The notes under the pieces: model-generated
The model's input: only the letters and a program-made list of their open reading frames with translations
What the model was told of the DNA's origin: nothing
Database searches by the model: none
Shown: piece after piece, positions 47,712 to 56,942 of the stretch
How positions within the stretch are numbered: position 1 is the first letter of the stretch
Layout: the number at the start of each line of letters is the position of its first letter
Program-made: the position numbers and the translations under genes
Source: Carboxydocella thermautotrophica
Lineage (GTDB): Bacteria > Bacillota > GCA-003054495 > Carboxydocellales > Carboxydocellaceae
Length of the DNA stretch: 64,000 nt
Assembly: GCA_003054495.1 (NCBI GenBank)
Contig: CP028514.1
Coordinates: forward strand, 1,042,501-1,106,500
Direction of reading: 5' to 3'

Positions 47712-48593
47712 ATGTTAAGCTATTTAAAAGTACAGGAGCTGGTGGAAGCAGCGGAACGGACAGGCCAGAAACTGTGGCAGGTGATTCTCACCGATCAGGC
47801 TCAGGCACTGGGGCGCGACCAGGAGGAGCTATGGCAGGAGATGCAACACAGGCTGCAGGTGATGCGGGAATCGCTGGCTAAAGGCCTGAGCGGGGATAAT
47901 ATCTCCGTCAGCGGCCTGAGCGGGCGGGATGCGGGCAAGGTGCAAAGGGCGCTGGCGGCAGGGCGCCTGCTGGGCGGACCGGTACTGGACGGAGCCATCC
48001 TGAAGGCCCTGGCTATCGCAGAGGTGAATGCGGCGATGGGCAGGATCGTGGCTGCTCCGACAGCGGGTTCCTGCGGCATACTGCCTGGAGTGCTGTTAAC
48101 AGCAGCGGAGGTATTGCAGGCTTCGGAAGAGGAACAGGTGGCAGCCCTTTTCACCGCTGCCGGGATCGGGATGGTGATTGCCAAAGTAGCAGGCGTATCG
48201 GGAGCAGCTGGAGGCTGCCAGGCTGAATGCGGCAGTGCTTCAGCCATGGCGGCAGCGGCAGTGGTGGAAATGGCCGGGGGTACACCGGCCCAGGCTGCTC
48301 ACGCCTGTGCCATCGCTCTGAAAAATATTCTGGGTCTGGTCTGCGACCCGGTGGCCGGGCTGGTGGAGGTGCCCTGTATCAAACGCAATGCTGCCGGTGC
48401 AGCCAACGCCCTGGTGGCCATCGATCTGGCTCTGGCTGGGGTTAAGAGCGTTATCCCGGTCGATGAAGTGATTTCGGCTATGTACCAGGTAGGACAGGCC
48501 CTGCCGGCTAGCCTCAAGGAAACAGCTTTAGGCGGTCTGGCGGCCACTCCTACCGGCTGCCGGCTGGCCCGGGAGCTGCGTCAGGAGGGATAA
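47712..48593 (+). CDS. sdaAA: L-serine dehydratase alpha subunit, copy 1
   Basis: A 293-residue catalytic subunit: SGLSGRDAGKVQRALAAGR, VAAPTAGSCGILPGVL, GGCQAECGSASAMAAAA and NILGLVCDPVAGLVEVPCIK carry the Cys residues that hold the 4Fe-4S cluster. Its last third (48384-48577) is identical base for base with copy 2, unlike the rest of the gene. Confidence 0.95.
   Translation: MLSYLKVQELVEAAERTGQKLWQVILTDQAQALGRDQEELWQEMQHRLQVMRESLAKGLSGDNISVSGLSGRDAGKVQRALAAGRLLGGPVLDGAILKALAIAEVNAAMGRIVAAPTAGSCGILPGVLLTAAEVLQASEEEQVAALFTAAGIGMVIAKVAGVSGAAGGCQAECGSASAMAAAAVVEMAGGTPAQAAHACAIALKNILGLVCDPVAGLVEVPCIKRNAAGAANALVAIDLALAGVKSVIPVDEVISAMYQVGQALPASLKETALGGLAATPTGCRLARELRQEG
48384..48577 (+). repeat. 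194-bp identical tract shared with 60086-60279 (copy 1)
   Basis: From CGCAATGCTGCC to GGCCCGGGAGCT no difference is seen between the two sdaAA genes. Sequence just outside differs at many third positions, so the tract points to recent gene conversion. Confidence 0.9.
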
Positions 48594-48594
48594 T

Positions 48595-49110
48595 ATGAAA
48601 AAAAGCTGGAAGTATACTCTGATTATCTTTGTCCTGCTGGCTATACTGGCAGTGTTCTGGCGGCTAATGCCAGGTTGGAATACTAAGCAGCAGGGCCAGG
48701 GCAGTGGTGAAATCGTGCCACAGCAGCTCGCTTCCTTGCCCCGGGTAGAGCTGGTTACCGGGCCGGAAGCAATACGGCAGATTGCCATGATGCACGGAAA
48801 ACCCATTGACCTGGCGGAAGGATATATCGCCAGCTACCGTAATGGTGAAAAGGAAGTAACTCTGTGGGTATCCGTATCCGCCAGTGCGGAAGCAGCGGCG
48901 GCTCTGTTCAGGCAAATGGATGAGAAAATGCCGACCAGTCCGGTTTTTACCGGCCGTCAGGAGCTGGACCTCGGGGGCCAGAAAGTGATCAGAGTGGAAG
49001 GTATGGGACAGGAGCACTACTAATGGGTAAAAGGGAAAAGCAACTACTGGGTGGCTGTAACCGGTCTTGATGGCAAAGAAGTGGCGACGGACCCATTCAC
49101 GGCCCAGGTG
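48595..49110 (+). pseudogene. Hypothetical membrane-anchored protein, copy 1, broken
   Basis: Homologue of the intact gene at 60298. N-terminal membrane helix (YTLIIFVLLAILAVFWRLM), then VELVTGPEAIRQIAMMHGKP and VIRVEGMGQEHY. TAA at 49021-49023 stands where copy 2 has a Tyr codon; after it the frame goes on as WVKGKSNYWVAVTGLDG and then loses similarity before the usual end. So it has a nonsense change plus a rearranged 3' end. Function unknown; always linked here to the serine dehydratase genes. Confidence 0.75.
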
Positions 49111-49126
49111 CACAGAAAATCAAGGG

Positions 49127-49270
49127 GTGAAAGGATATTTCAAATACTTATGGACAAATCAAGCTCGTTTTGGTATCTTCTTATTAGCGATTATTGGTTG
49201 TCGCCACGGATGGTTGGCAGCGGGCTTGTGCGGTGTTTTCACAATGCCCGCATTTTCTTTTAAGAGCTAA
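49127..49270 (+). CDS. Possible small hydrophobic protein, unrecognised
   Basis: From GTG 49127 (AAGGGG near) a 47-residue frame reads KGYFKYLWTNQARFGIFLLA, then GWLAAGLCGVFTMPAFSF: one or two membrane-like stretches. I do not recognise a family. It may be a fragment left by the rearrangement that removed the end of the preceding pseudogene. From 49271 to 49494 I see nothing supportable. Confidence 0.25.
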   Translation: MKGYFKYLWTNQARFGIFLLAIIGCRHGWLAAGLCGVFTMPAFSFKS

Positions 49271-49494
49271 TTGCGCTGTCAGAAAATCCTGACAATCCAA
49301 GGGATTAGCGAAAGGGCGAAAATAAATTTACCCCAGAAAAAGGTGTATAGAAAAGGGTTTTTAGCGCAAAACAAGAGGTTGTGGGAAAAATTCACCCCAG
49401 CCTCAAATGTTGTAAAAAATAAGCAACAGGCATCCACCTGTGGTAAAATTGAAGTTGAAAGACAAACAATTCCACACAGGGAGGGATGCCTGTT

Positions 49495-50556
49495 ATGGCT
49501 ATTATACCACAAATTAAGCTATTTGAGTAGACAGAACAAGTACCGTCGCCCTGGGCATACACCCGGTTTTTAAAGGCGCTGATGAAACAAGAGAATTTAA
49601 TAGACGAGATGTTCGATAAAATGGTGAAGCAATTGTCTGAAATGTTACCGGACTTTGGCAAGAACCTGGCTATGGACAGTAAGGCAATTTCATCATTTGC
49701 CAAACACAAAAATAAAAAGGGAGAAACAGACGGTCGCCGGGATACAGATGCGGACTATGGCAGGAAGGAATATAGAGGGGTGTACGAGAACGGTAAGGCA
49801 TGGGAGAAGATCGTGAAATGGTTTGGGTACAAACTGCATCTGATAGTTGACGCGACCTATGAACTTCCGATAATATTCAGTTTAACGAAAGCGTCGGAGT
49901 CTGACATAAAAGAGGGGCATCGAATGCTGGAACGGATGGAGGAAAAGCAAGCAGAAATACTCAAGAGGGCGGAAACCATGGTGGCAGATAGAGGGTATGA
50001 TGATACAAAACTAATAACAAAGTGCTGGGATAAATACCGAATAAAGCCTGTTATTGACATACGTAACTTGTGGAGAGATGGGGATAGAACGCGGCTACTG
50101 ACCAATTACAAGAACGTGGCCTACAATTACAAGGGCAATGTATATTGCTATTGTCCGGAAACCGGAACGCAACGAGAAATGAGTAATGGTGGTTTTGAAA
50201 AAGACAGAGGGACACTAAAGAAGTTATGTCCGGCAAAGCGGTACGGAATCAAGTGTCAGGGAATGGAACAGTGTTCAGTTAGTCAGGGAATACGTATACC
50301 GCTAGCGGAAAACCGACGGATTTTCACGCCGATCGACCGGGCAAGTTATAAGTGGGAAAAAGAATATAAAAAACGCACAGCAGTAGAACGGGTAAATAGC
50401 AGACTCGATGTATCCTTTGGATTCGAACTGCATACCATTCGGGGCATGGCCAAAATGAAGCTGCGGTGTGGACTGGCCCTGTGTGTTATGCTAGCAATGG
50501 CGATAGGGCGAATTCGGGAAAATCAGGCAGAGAAGATGCGGAGCCTAGTAGCTTAA
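49495..50556 (+). pseudogene. DDE transposase with N-terminal deletion (decayed insertion sequence)
   Basis: MAIIPQIKLFE is followed by TAG at 49528-49530 and then, in the same frame, TEQVPSPWAYTRFLKALMKQ. About 90-100 residues that normally lie between these parts seem to be deleted. The rest is a DDE transposase: NLAMDSKAISS (first Asp), VADRGYDDTKL (second Asp) and KKRTAVERVNSRLDVSFGFE (Glu). It resembles the IS1182/IS4-like DDE_Tnp_1 group; the exact family is not certain. Terminal inverted repeats could not be identified. The element cannot make a full transposase. Confidence 0.7.
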
Positions 50557-50744
50557 AAAGGAGAAGAAAAGCATCTCTAATATGGGCAAAAAGTTACAGG
50601 CCGGATGATTAAGAAGTCATTTTAGGGCTAGTGGGATTAGTGCGCCCTTTTTTAGGATTTAAAAAAAGAGAGATAGCGTTATCCTTGCTAAACAACTGAA
50701 TGATAATGTTTAAAAAAATTTATTTATAATATTTTTAGCAATTT

Positions 50745-51813
50745 TCATTCTGAAAAAGGGTACATCACAAAAAGCATTTTTAAAGGAGTTTCTTGACGAA
50801 TGGGCTTTTGAACTTCTTCCAGTAAGAATCTTTGTCCTTTGCATAAGACAAAAAGCTCTCCGCTTAGAGTTTCGCGAACTTCGACTCGCGTTTTAACTGG
50901 ATAGTTTGTTTTGAGCTATTCGTTACAATTTTATAAATTTTGCCTTTGTATGATATTGTTTCGCCTTGGTGGACAGTGCGCCTTTCGCAGTAGCACAGGA
51001 TATATTCAAGAGATTGTCCTTCGCCTAAAGGAACAAATGCACTTTCCGGATCACAGGTTGGACTGTAAAAAGCTGGTTATGTCTCCTAATTAGTTCTGGG
51101 AGAACCTGGTTTGCTTCTTCAATAGAGTTGATATTACGAAGTCGCAATTCTACCATCCAGCAATCTTGTAGTGTGCCAAAGAGGCGTTCGATTCTTCCCT
51201 TGGCTTGAGGAGAAAGGGCTTTAATATGGGTTATACCAATTCCTGCACTTCCGTATCCTCACGTGGGCGAAAAACTGCTGAGACAATTTCTCCAGTAGCA
51301 TCGTCAATAGCTGCAATTAGAGTGAAAGGTGCAGACCGGTCTTCAAGCCAAGGATGAAAGCTACCATCTATTTGGACCAACATACCTGCCTGAGTTTTTC
51401 TGTTCCTTGGGCGATGAGCTTTAGGAGGACGTCTTTTTCTTAGGTGGAAGATTGGATTCGCAACGAATTCTGCGAATAGTAGAGGGGCTGACAGTAATCC
51501 CCTCATGCTCGGCTAGTAATTGGGCTAAATGATGATCATTGCAGTTGCGGTAGCGTTCGCTTTTGAGAATGTTCTGGATAGTATTTCGCAGCTCATTTGA
51601 TAAAGCATGTGCCGGTTTTCGCCCGCGGTTTTTATGGATAATTCCGGTTTCTCCCTCCTCCAAGATTCTTTTTTTAAGGCGAAAAACCTGGCGAGTACTT
51701 AAATTCAGTTCGATTGCAGCTTCGTTAGCTGTGATAAGTCCTTGGATATGTTTCATAATTACCATGTAACGCTTCAATTCTTTTTTGCTCATAGTGATTC
51801 TCTCCTGTCCCAT
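50745..51813 (-). pseudogene. ISNCY-type transposase remnant
   Basis: Read on the minus strand. An N-terminal helix-turn-helix part (TANEAAIELNLSTRQVFRLK, 51813-51421) changes frame into the catalytic start (GMLVQIDGSFHPWLEDR, with FTLIAAIDDATGEIVSAVF), which stops at 51231. The middle of the catalytic domain is missing; the frame then resumes with HIKALSPQAKGRIERLFGTL and, after further frameshifts, ends with ETLSGELFVLCKGQRFLLEE and a stop at 50745. So at least two frameshifts and one deletion. From 50557 to 50744, AT-rich sequence with nothing recognised. Confidence 0.7.
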
Positions 51814-51951
51814 AGTGACATTTTATCAGAAGCGTTACAATATGACAATATCATAGACGTACGACAGTTTTATTTTTGTCTTGACAAAACTTTAAAATCC
51901 AGAGATAATGAGAATGAAAATCAATCTCTTAGAAAAGGGGAGGGAAGAAAA

Positions 51952-52665
51952 TTGTTCAGCCTTATTTCACATACAGGAAAAGAGTTCATGCAAGAGCTTG
52001 TGGCTTTACAGGCAAAGCAGGCTGCTGTTATTCAAAGTGAACAGCTATTTGGGGAAGAATTTGTCATTTTTTGGCAAAAAGTGGGGCGGCTGTTGCTAAA
52101 AACGGACAAAAAACATGCTGAAATCATTGCACATCTGCTGGAAAGGGGTGAGGAAGTCTATAGATCTCTTCTGAAGACAGAGACTCCTGACCATATCCCG
52201 ACTGAGCTAATCGGCAACTGGATCGAATGGACTTTACGGCCCTGGTATCTGGCCAAAGGCAGAAAAACAACTACTGCTAAAGACCATAAGTGCCCGGTTT
52301 GTAATTGCAGCGCTGATCTGGCCATTTTAGAGGCAGCCGACGGGAAGAAATATCTGGCCTGCAGCTATTGTGAGGTGCGCTGGCCCGCTCCCAGGCTGAA
52401 ATGTCCCGCTTGTGGCACAACCGACCATCAACATTTAGGCTATTTTTTTGTCAATAATGCACCAGAACAACAAATTCACTATTGCCAGCAATGTAAGACT
52501 TATATAAAAACCCTGGATTTAAGACACTGTGCAGCTATGAAAGAACTGCCAGACCTGTTGTTAGTGCGGCATCTGTTGTCCCATCTGGATGTGCTGGCAC
52601 AAACCAGGGGATATACCGGTCTGGCTGAGAAAATCACCGGCTTGGAGGGGAGAAAAATATGTTAA
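51952..52665 (+). CDS. fdhE: Formate dehydrogenase accessory protein FdhE
   Basis: A 237-residue protein with a helical N-terminal half and zinc-ribbon pairs: CPVCNCSADL, CSYCEVRW, CPACGTTDHQ and CQQCKTYI. FdhE is needed for assembly of Tat-exported formate dehydrogenases and may bind or insert cofactors. TTG 51952 is chosen because GGGGAGGGAAG is just before it. The frame is open further up, into the IS remnant, but that part lacks similarity. It overlaps the dehydrogenase gene by 7 bp. Confidence 0.9.
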   Translation: MFSLISHTGKEFMQELVALQAKQAAVIQSEQLFGEEFVIFWQKVGRLLLKTDKKHAEIIAHLLERGEEVYRSLLKTETPDHIPTELIGNWIEWTLRPWYLAKGRKTTTAKDHKCPVCNCSADLAILEAADGKKYLACSYCEVRWPAPRLKCPACGTTDHQHLGYFFVNNAPEQQIHYCQQCKTYIKTLDLRHCAAMKELPDLLLVRHLLSHLDVLAQTRGYTGLAEKITGLEGRKIC

Positions 52666-55640
52666 TCAGCCGCAGGAGATTTTTGCAACTAATCGGGGTT
52701 TCGACAGCGGCCACTTTAATTTCCGGTTTGGAGTTTCTGCAACCGGATACCGCTAGCGCCATTAGCATCAAATTGACTGATGCTGTTGCTACGCCAACCA
52801 TTTGTTCCTTTTGTTCAGTTGGCTGCGGGCTGCTGGTTCATACCAAAATAAAAGACGGTGTACCAGCACTGATTAACATTGAAGGAGATCCTGACCATCC
52901 CATTAACCGGGGGTCTGTTTGCAGCAAAGGAGCAGCCTCTTTTCAAATCAGGGAAAATAGCCGCAGAATTACCACTCCCCTTTATCGGGCCCCGGGGAGC
53001 AATGCCTGGGTGGCCAAAGACTGGAACTGGATGCTGGACACTATTGCCAGTCGGATAAAAACCCTGAGGGATGAGACTTTTATAGAAATGGAAAATGGCC
53101 TGACGGTGAACCGGACTGAAGCCATTGCCTGTCTGGGGGGAGCGGCCCTGGATAATGAAGAAGCCTATCTGCTCACCAAATTCATGCGGGGGCTTGGGGT
53201 AGTTTATTTAGAACATCAGGCCCGGGTTTGACATAGCTCAACTGTTGCCGGTCTGGCAACAACTTATGGCCGTGGGGCTATGACCAATCACTGGATTGAT
53301 TTGCAAAATACCGACTGTGCTCTGATAATCGGCAGTAATGCAGCGGAAAACCATCCGATCGCCTTCAAATGGCTAAATGAAGCCCGGAGAAAACGGGGAG
53401 CTAAAATAATTCATGTTGATCCTCGTTTCAACCGAACTTCAGCCCAGGCTGATATTTACATAAAACTGCGGCCTGGGACGGATATCGCCTTTATGGGCGG
53501 GTTGATCAATTATGTTCTTACCGGAGGCTATTATGACCGGGACTATATGCTGGCTTACACCAATGCTGCTTATCTGGTCAATCCTGGCTTTAAATTTGAG
53601 GATGGGCTGTTTAGCGGCTATGACCCGGTGAACCGCAGCTATAACCAGGACAGCTGGAGCTTTCAACGGGATGCCGCTGGCAATATTCTTACCGATCCTA
53701 CCCTGACCAATCCGGCTACCGTCTGGCAGCTTTTAAAACAGCATTATTCCCGTTATACTCCGGAACGGGTGGCGGCTACTTGTGGCATGACGGTGGAGGA
53801 ATTTTTGCAGGTGGCTTCCCTTTTTGCCGCCACGGGGGCCCGGGATAAGACGGGGACCATTCTGTATGCCATGGGGGCAACCCAGCACAGTGTAGGCTCA
53901 CAAAATGTCCGTTCCTATGCCATTTTACAGCTGTTGCTGGGGAATATCGGTAAGCCGGGGGGAGGCATCAATGCTCTGCGGGGTGAATCCAATGTTCAGG
54001 GCTCTACTGATCTGGGCTTGCTCTATGACAGTTTGCCGGGCTATCTGGCCTCCCCCACCAGCAGTCTTAAACACCAGAACCTCACTGAATACAACAAAAA
54101 TGAAACTCCGGCGCAGGGGTACTGGGTGAATAAACCCAGGTTTATGGTCAGTTTGCTCAAAGCCTGGTATGGCCCAGCAGCGGTTGCGGAGAAGGACTTT
54201 GCCTATCATTATTTGCCGAAGCGAAATGCAGCCAAAAACTATTCCTATATCAACCTCTTTGAAGACATATATGAGGGCACCATCAAAGGCCTGCTTTGTT
54301 TTGGACAGAATCCGCTGGTATCAGGGCCTAATGCCGGGAAAACTGCCAGAGCCCTGGCCAAACTGCAATGGCTGGTGGTAGCGGATTTGTGGGAAACGGA
54401 AACTGCTGCTTTCTGGAAAGCTCCGGGGGTAAATCCAGCAGAAATCAATACTGAAGTCTTTATCTTGCCGGTAGCAGCGGCGATTGAAAAATCAGGCTGC
54501 ATCACCAATTCCGGGCGCTGGCTGCAATACCGCTGGCAAGCTTTAAATCCCCCGGGGCAGGCCCAAAATGATGCCTGGATCGTGCATAACCTCTGTTTAA
54601 AACTAAAAGGCCTCTATGCTACCAGCCTGCAGGCTAAAGATGAGCCCATTCGACAACTATACTGGCCTTATGGTGCTGCCGGGGAACCGGATCTGAATCA
54701 GGTGCGGCTGGAAATGAACGGCTATACTGTGGCGGACGGAATGCCGGTCAGCGGGTTCAGTCAGCTCCAGGCCGATGGCTCTACCGCCTGCGGGATCTGG
54801 ATTTATTCCGGTTTCTATACGGCAACAGGAAACAAGAGCCAGAACAGAAACAATGTGGATGATAGCGGCATAGGCAGCTACCCGGGCTGGGGTTATGCCT
54901 GGCCTGCCAATCGGCGCATTTTGTATAACCGGGCAGCCGCGGATCCACAGGGCCAGCCCTGGCATGCCGATAAAGCCGTAATCTGGTGGGATGGCCTGCG
55001 CTGGACCGGCAAAGACGTGCCTGACTTCAATGCCAGTCTGAGCCCGACAGCTGCAGGAGGCAACAAGCCCTTTATCATGTTACCGGATGGGGTAGGAGCT
55101 TTGTTTGGCAAACTGAAAGACGGGCCATTCCCCGAGCATTATGAACCCTATGAAAGTCCGGTAGCCAACCAGTTTTCTTCAGTACAAACCAATCCGGTAC
55201 TTAAACCTCTGACCACTGCTTTAAATGCCAGGGGGACATCCAGTGCCTATCCCTTTGTTGCCACTACTTACCGGGTGTCGGAACACTGGCAAACCGGGGC
55301 CATGACCCGCAACTTACCCTGGCAGGCGGAGCTGATGCCGGAGATGTTCGTAGAAATCAGTGAAACTCTGGCAGCGTCCAGGGGAATCGCTAACGGAGAC
55401 TGGGTGATTGTCTCTTCCGCCAGGGGAGAGATCAAGGCCAGGGCGCTGGTTACAAAAAGGGTCAAGCCCTTGCCGGTAAATGGTCAGTTGATAGAACAAA
55501 TTGGCCTGCCCTGGCACTGGGGGCACCAGGGCGTTGTAACCGGGGAAATGGCCAATGTGCTCACGCCGAATATAGGTGATGCCAACACCATGATCCCGGA
55601 ATATAAAGCATTTCTGGTTAACATCAGGAAGGTGGTGTAA
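52659..55640 (+). CDS. fdnG: Selenocysteine formate dehydrogenase, catalytic subunit
   Basis: One 993-residue protein if TGA 53229-53231 is read as selenocysteine. Tat signal LISRRRFLQLIGVSTAATLI at the start; 4Fe-4S site CSFCSVGCGLLV, and GDPDHPINRGSVCSKGA. The active-site context is EHQARV-U-HSSTVAGLATTYGRGA, as in FDH-N where Sec sits in the same place. Downstream: MTNHWIDLQNTDCALIIGSN, NIGKPGGGINALRGESNVQG, and the C-terminal MGD-binding domain (IANGDWVIVSSARGEIKARA, LPWHWGHQG). It oxidises formate outside the membrane. Taking TGA as a stop would give a 190-residue fragment and an unpreceded 786-residue rest, both nonsensical. Confidence 0.95.
53229..53262 (+). promoter_or_regulatory. Selenocysteine codon and bacterial SECIS hairpin
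   Basis: TGA (53229-53231) is followed by the stem GTTGCC/GGCAAC (53244-53260) with apical loop GGTCT, the same GGUCU loop that SelB recognises in E. coli fdhF. The loop begins 19 bases after the TGA, inside the usual window. Confidence 0.92.
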
Positions 55641-55642
55641 CC

Positions 55643-56920
55643 ATGGCCAGAATGGGAAAATTCATCGATTTAAGCAAATGCCTGGGTTGCCGTGGTTGCC
55701 AGACTGCCTGCAAGCAATGGAACAATTTGCCGGCGGAAATTGAGGGCTTTAGTGGCAGCTATCAGACTCACCGGGATACTTTGCCCCGCACCTATACCAT
55801 TGTAAAAATGAAAGAAATTGAAGAAAATGGCAAGCTGGAGTGGCATTTTCGTAAACATCAATGTCTGCATTGTGGTGAACCCACCTGTGTCCGGGTGTGT
55901 CCCCATAAGGCGCGCAAGCAGATGCCTGAAGGCGCAGTTTACCGGCAGGGGGGTTGTCGCGGTTGTGCCTATTGTGTGGTAAAATGTCCCTTTGGCGTGC
56001 CCAAAATCGGCAGCGATAAAAAGAGTTACAGTTGCTGGCTCTGTTATGACCGCATTACCAATAATCTGAAACCGGCCTGTGCCACCGCCTGTCCTACCGG
56101 GGCCATCACATTTGGGGTTTGGGATGAACTGGTAAACCAGGCCAGAACCAGACTGGGGGAAGTGCTTTCCCGCTGGCCGAAAGCTAATTTATACGGGGCA
56201 GATTTTCTGGGGGGTACAGGTGTGTTCTACCTGCTCTTACGGGAGCCGGAATTTTATGACCTGCCGGTTAATCCCCGGGTACCAGCGCCGGGAAGCTGGT
56301 ATGGTTCTGCCAATAGCACCCCCGAGTGCTATACCTGTCATGACAGTGAGCCGGTAGCAAATGTTATTCACCCTGCTGAAGGGCAGACTGTTTCCGGGAC
56401 CATTCAAGTAACTGCCTATGCTGACAGTCAGCAGACAATTACCAGGGTAGAATTCTACCTGGATGGAGCGTTGATTGGGACAGCAACCGGAACTCCTTAT
56501 ACTATCAACCTGGATACGACCCGTTACAGTAATGGTCTTCATACTTTGAAAGCCAAACCTTATACTGCCATTTCCTCTGGCGAGAGCAAAACCACTACCT
56601 TCTACATTCAAAACAGTCAGCAAGCTCCTGCTTCGGCACCTGATACCACTCCGCCCAAAGTAAGTTTTCTGGCGCCTGCTGCCAATAGTTCTCTGAAAGG
56701 GACTGTAGTAGTGAAGGTTAGTGCTACGGATAATGTGGCTGTAGCCAAAGTGGAGTTGTATGTCAGGGACCAGCTGGCCGGGGTCAAACTGGAAGCTCCT
56801 TTTGACTTTACGCTGGATACGAGCAAATATCCCGGCGGGAAAGCTACACTGAAAGCAGTGGCTTATGATAGTGCTGGTAACAAGGCCTCTGCCCAGATCA
56901 ATGTGAAGTTTACTCGCTAG
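55643..56920 (+). CDS. Formate dehydrogenase FeS subunit fused to two Ig-like domains, with a CxxCH motif
   Basis: Residues 1 to about 215 are the FdnH-like subunit with four clusters: CLGCRGCQTACKQW, CLHCGEPTCVRVCPHKA, CRGCAYCVVKCPFG and CWLCYDRITN-to-CATACPTGAI. In FdnH a membrane helix follows; here it is replaced by PECYTCHDSEPV, a CxxCH motif (C229-C232-H233), and two Big_7-like Ig domains (VIHPAEGQTVSGTIQVTAYA; VSFLAPAANSSLKGTVVVKV). No gamma (FdnI) cytochrome gene follows. The complex may attach to the outer surface through the Ig domains, and the CxxCH could bind heme c or another metal. The stop codon forms part of the terminator stem. Confidence 0.88.
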   Translation: MARMGKFIDLSKCLGCRGCQTACKQWNNLPAEIEGFSGSYQTHRDTLPRTYTIVKMKEIEENGKLEWHFRKHQCLHCGEPTCVRVCPHKARKQMPEGAVYRQGGCRGCAYCVVKCPFGVPKIGSDKKSYSCWLCYDRITNNLKPACATACPTGAITFGVWDELVNQARTRLGEVLSRWPKANLYGADFLGGTGVFYLLLREPEFYDLPVNPRVPAPGSWYGSANSTPECYTCHDSEPVANVIHPAEGQTVSGTIQVTAYADSQQTITRVEFYLDGALIGTATGTPYTINLDTTRYSNGLHTLKAKPYTAISSGESKTTTFYIQNSQQAPASAPDTTPPKVSFLAPAANSSLKGTVVVKVSATDNVAVAKVELYVRDQLAGVKLEAPFDFTLDTSKYPGGKATLKAVAYDSAGNKASAQINVKFTR

Positions 56921-56942
56921 CCAGGGTTTCCTGGCTTTTTTC
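56919..56942 (+). terminator. Terminator of the formate dehydrogenase operon, 5' exon of the intron
   Basis: AGCCAGG-gttt-CCTGGCT then TTTTTTC; the group II intron begins at the next base. Confidence 0.88.

Noticed and set aside
49271-49573. 100-codon plus-strand frame before the transposase
   Set aside because: Its composition looks non-coding, it has no family resemblance, and it overlaps the start of the transposase remnant in another frame.
49430-50640. Terminal inverted repeats for the DDE transposase element
   Set aside because: Short partial matches exist near both ends, but none is long or exact enough to name as ends.
51742-51951. N-terminal extension of FdhE starting at an upstream ATG
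   Set aside because: The extra 70 codons run through the ISNCY remnant and have no FdhE similarity; the TTG at 51952 has a strong ribosome site.
56619-56920. Frames on the minus strand across the Ig-like region and other long minus-strand frames inside plus-strand genes
   Set aside because: They mirror strong coding sequence on the other strand, lack ribosome sites and show no family resemblance.
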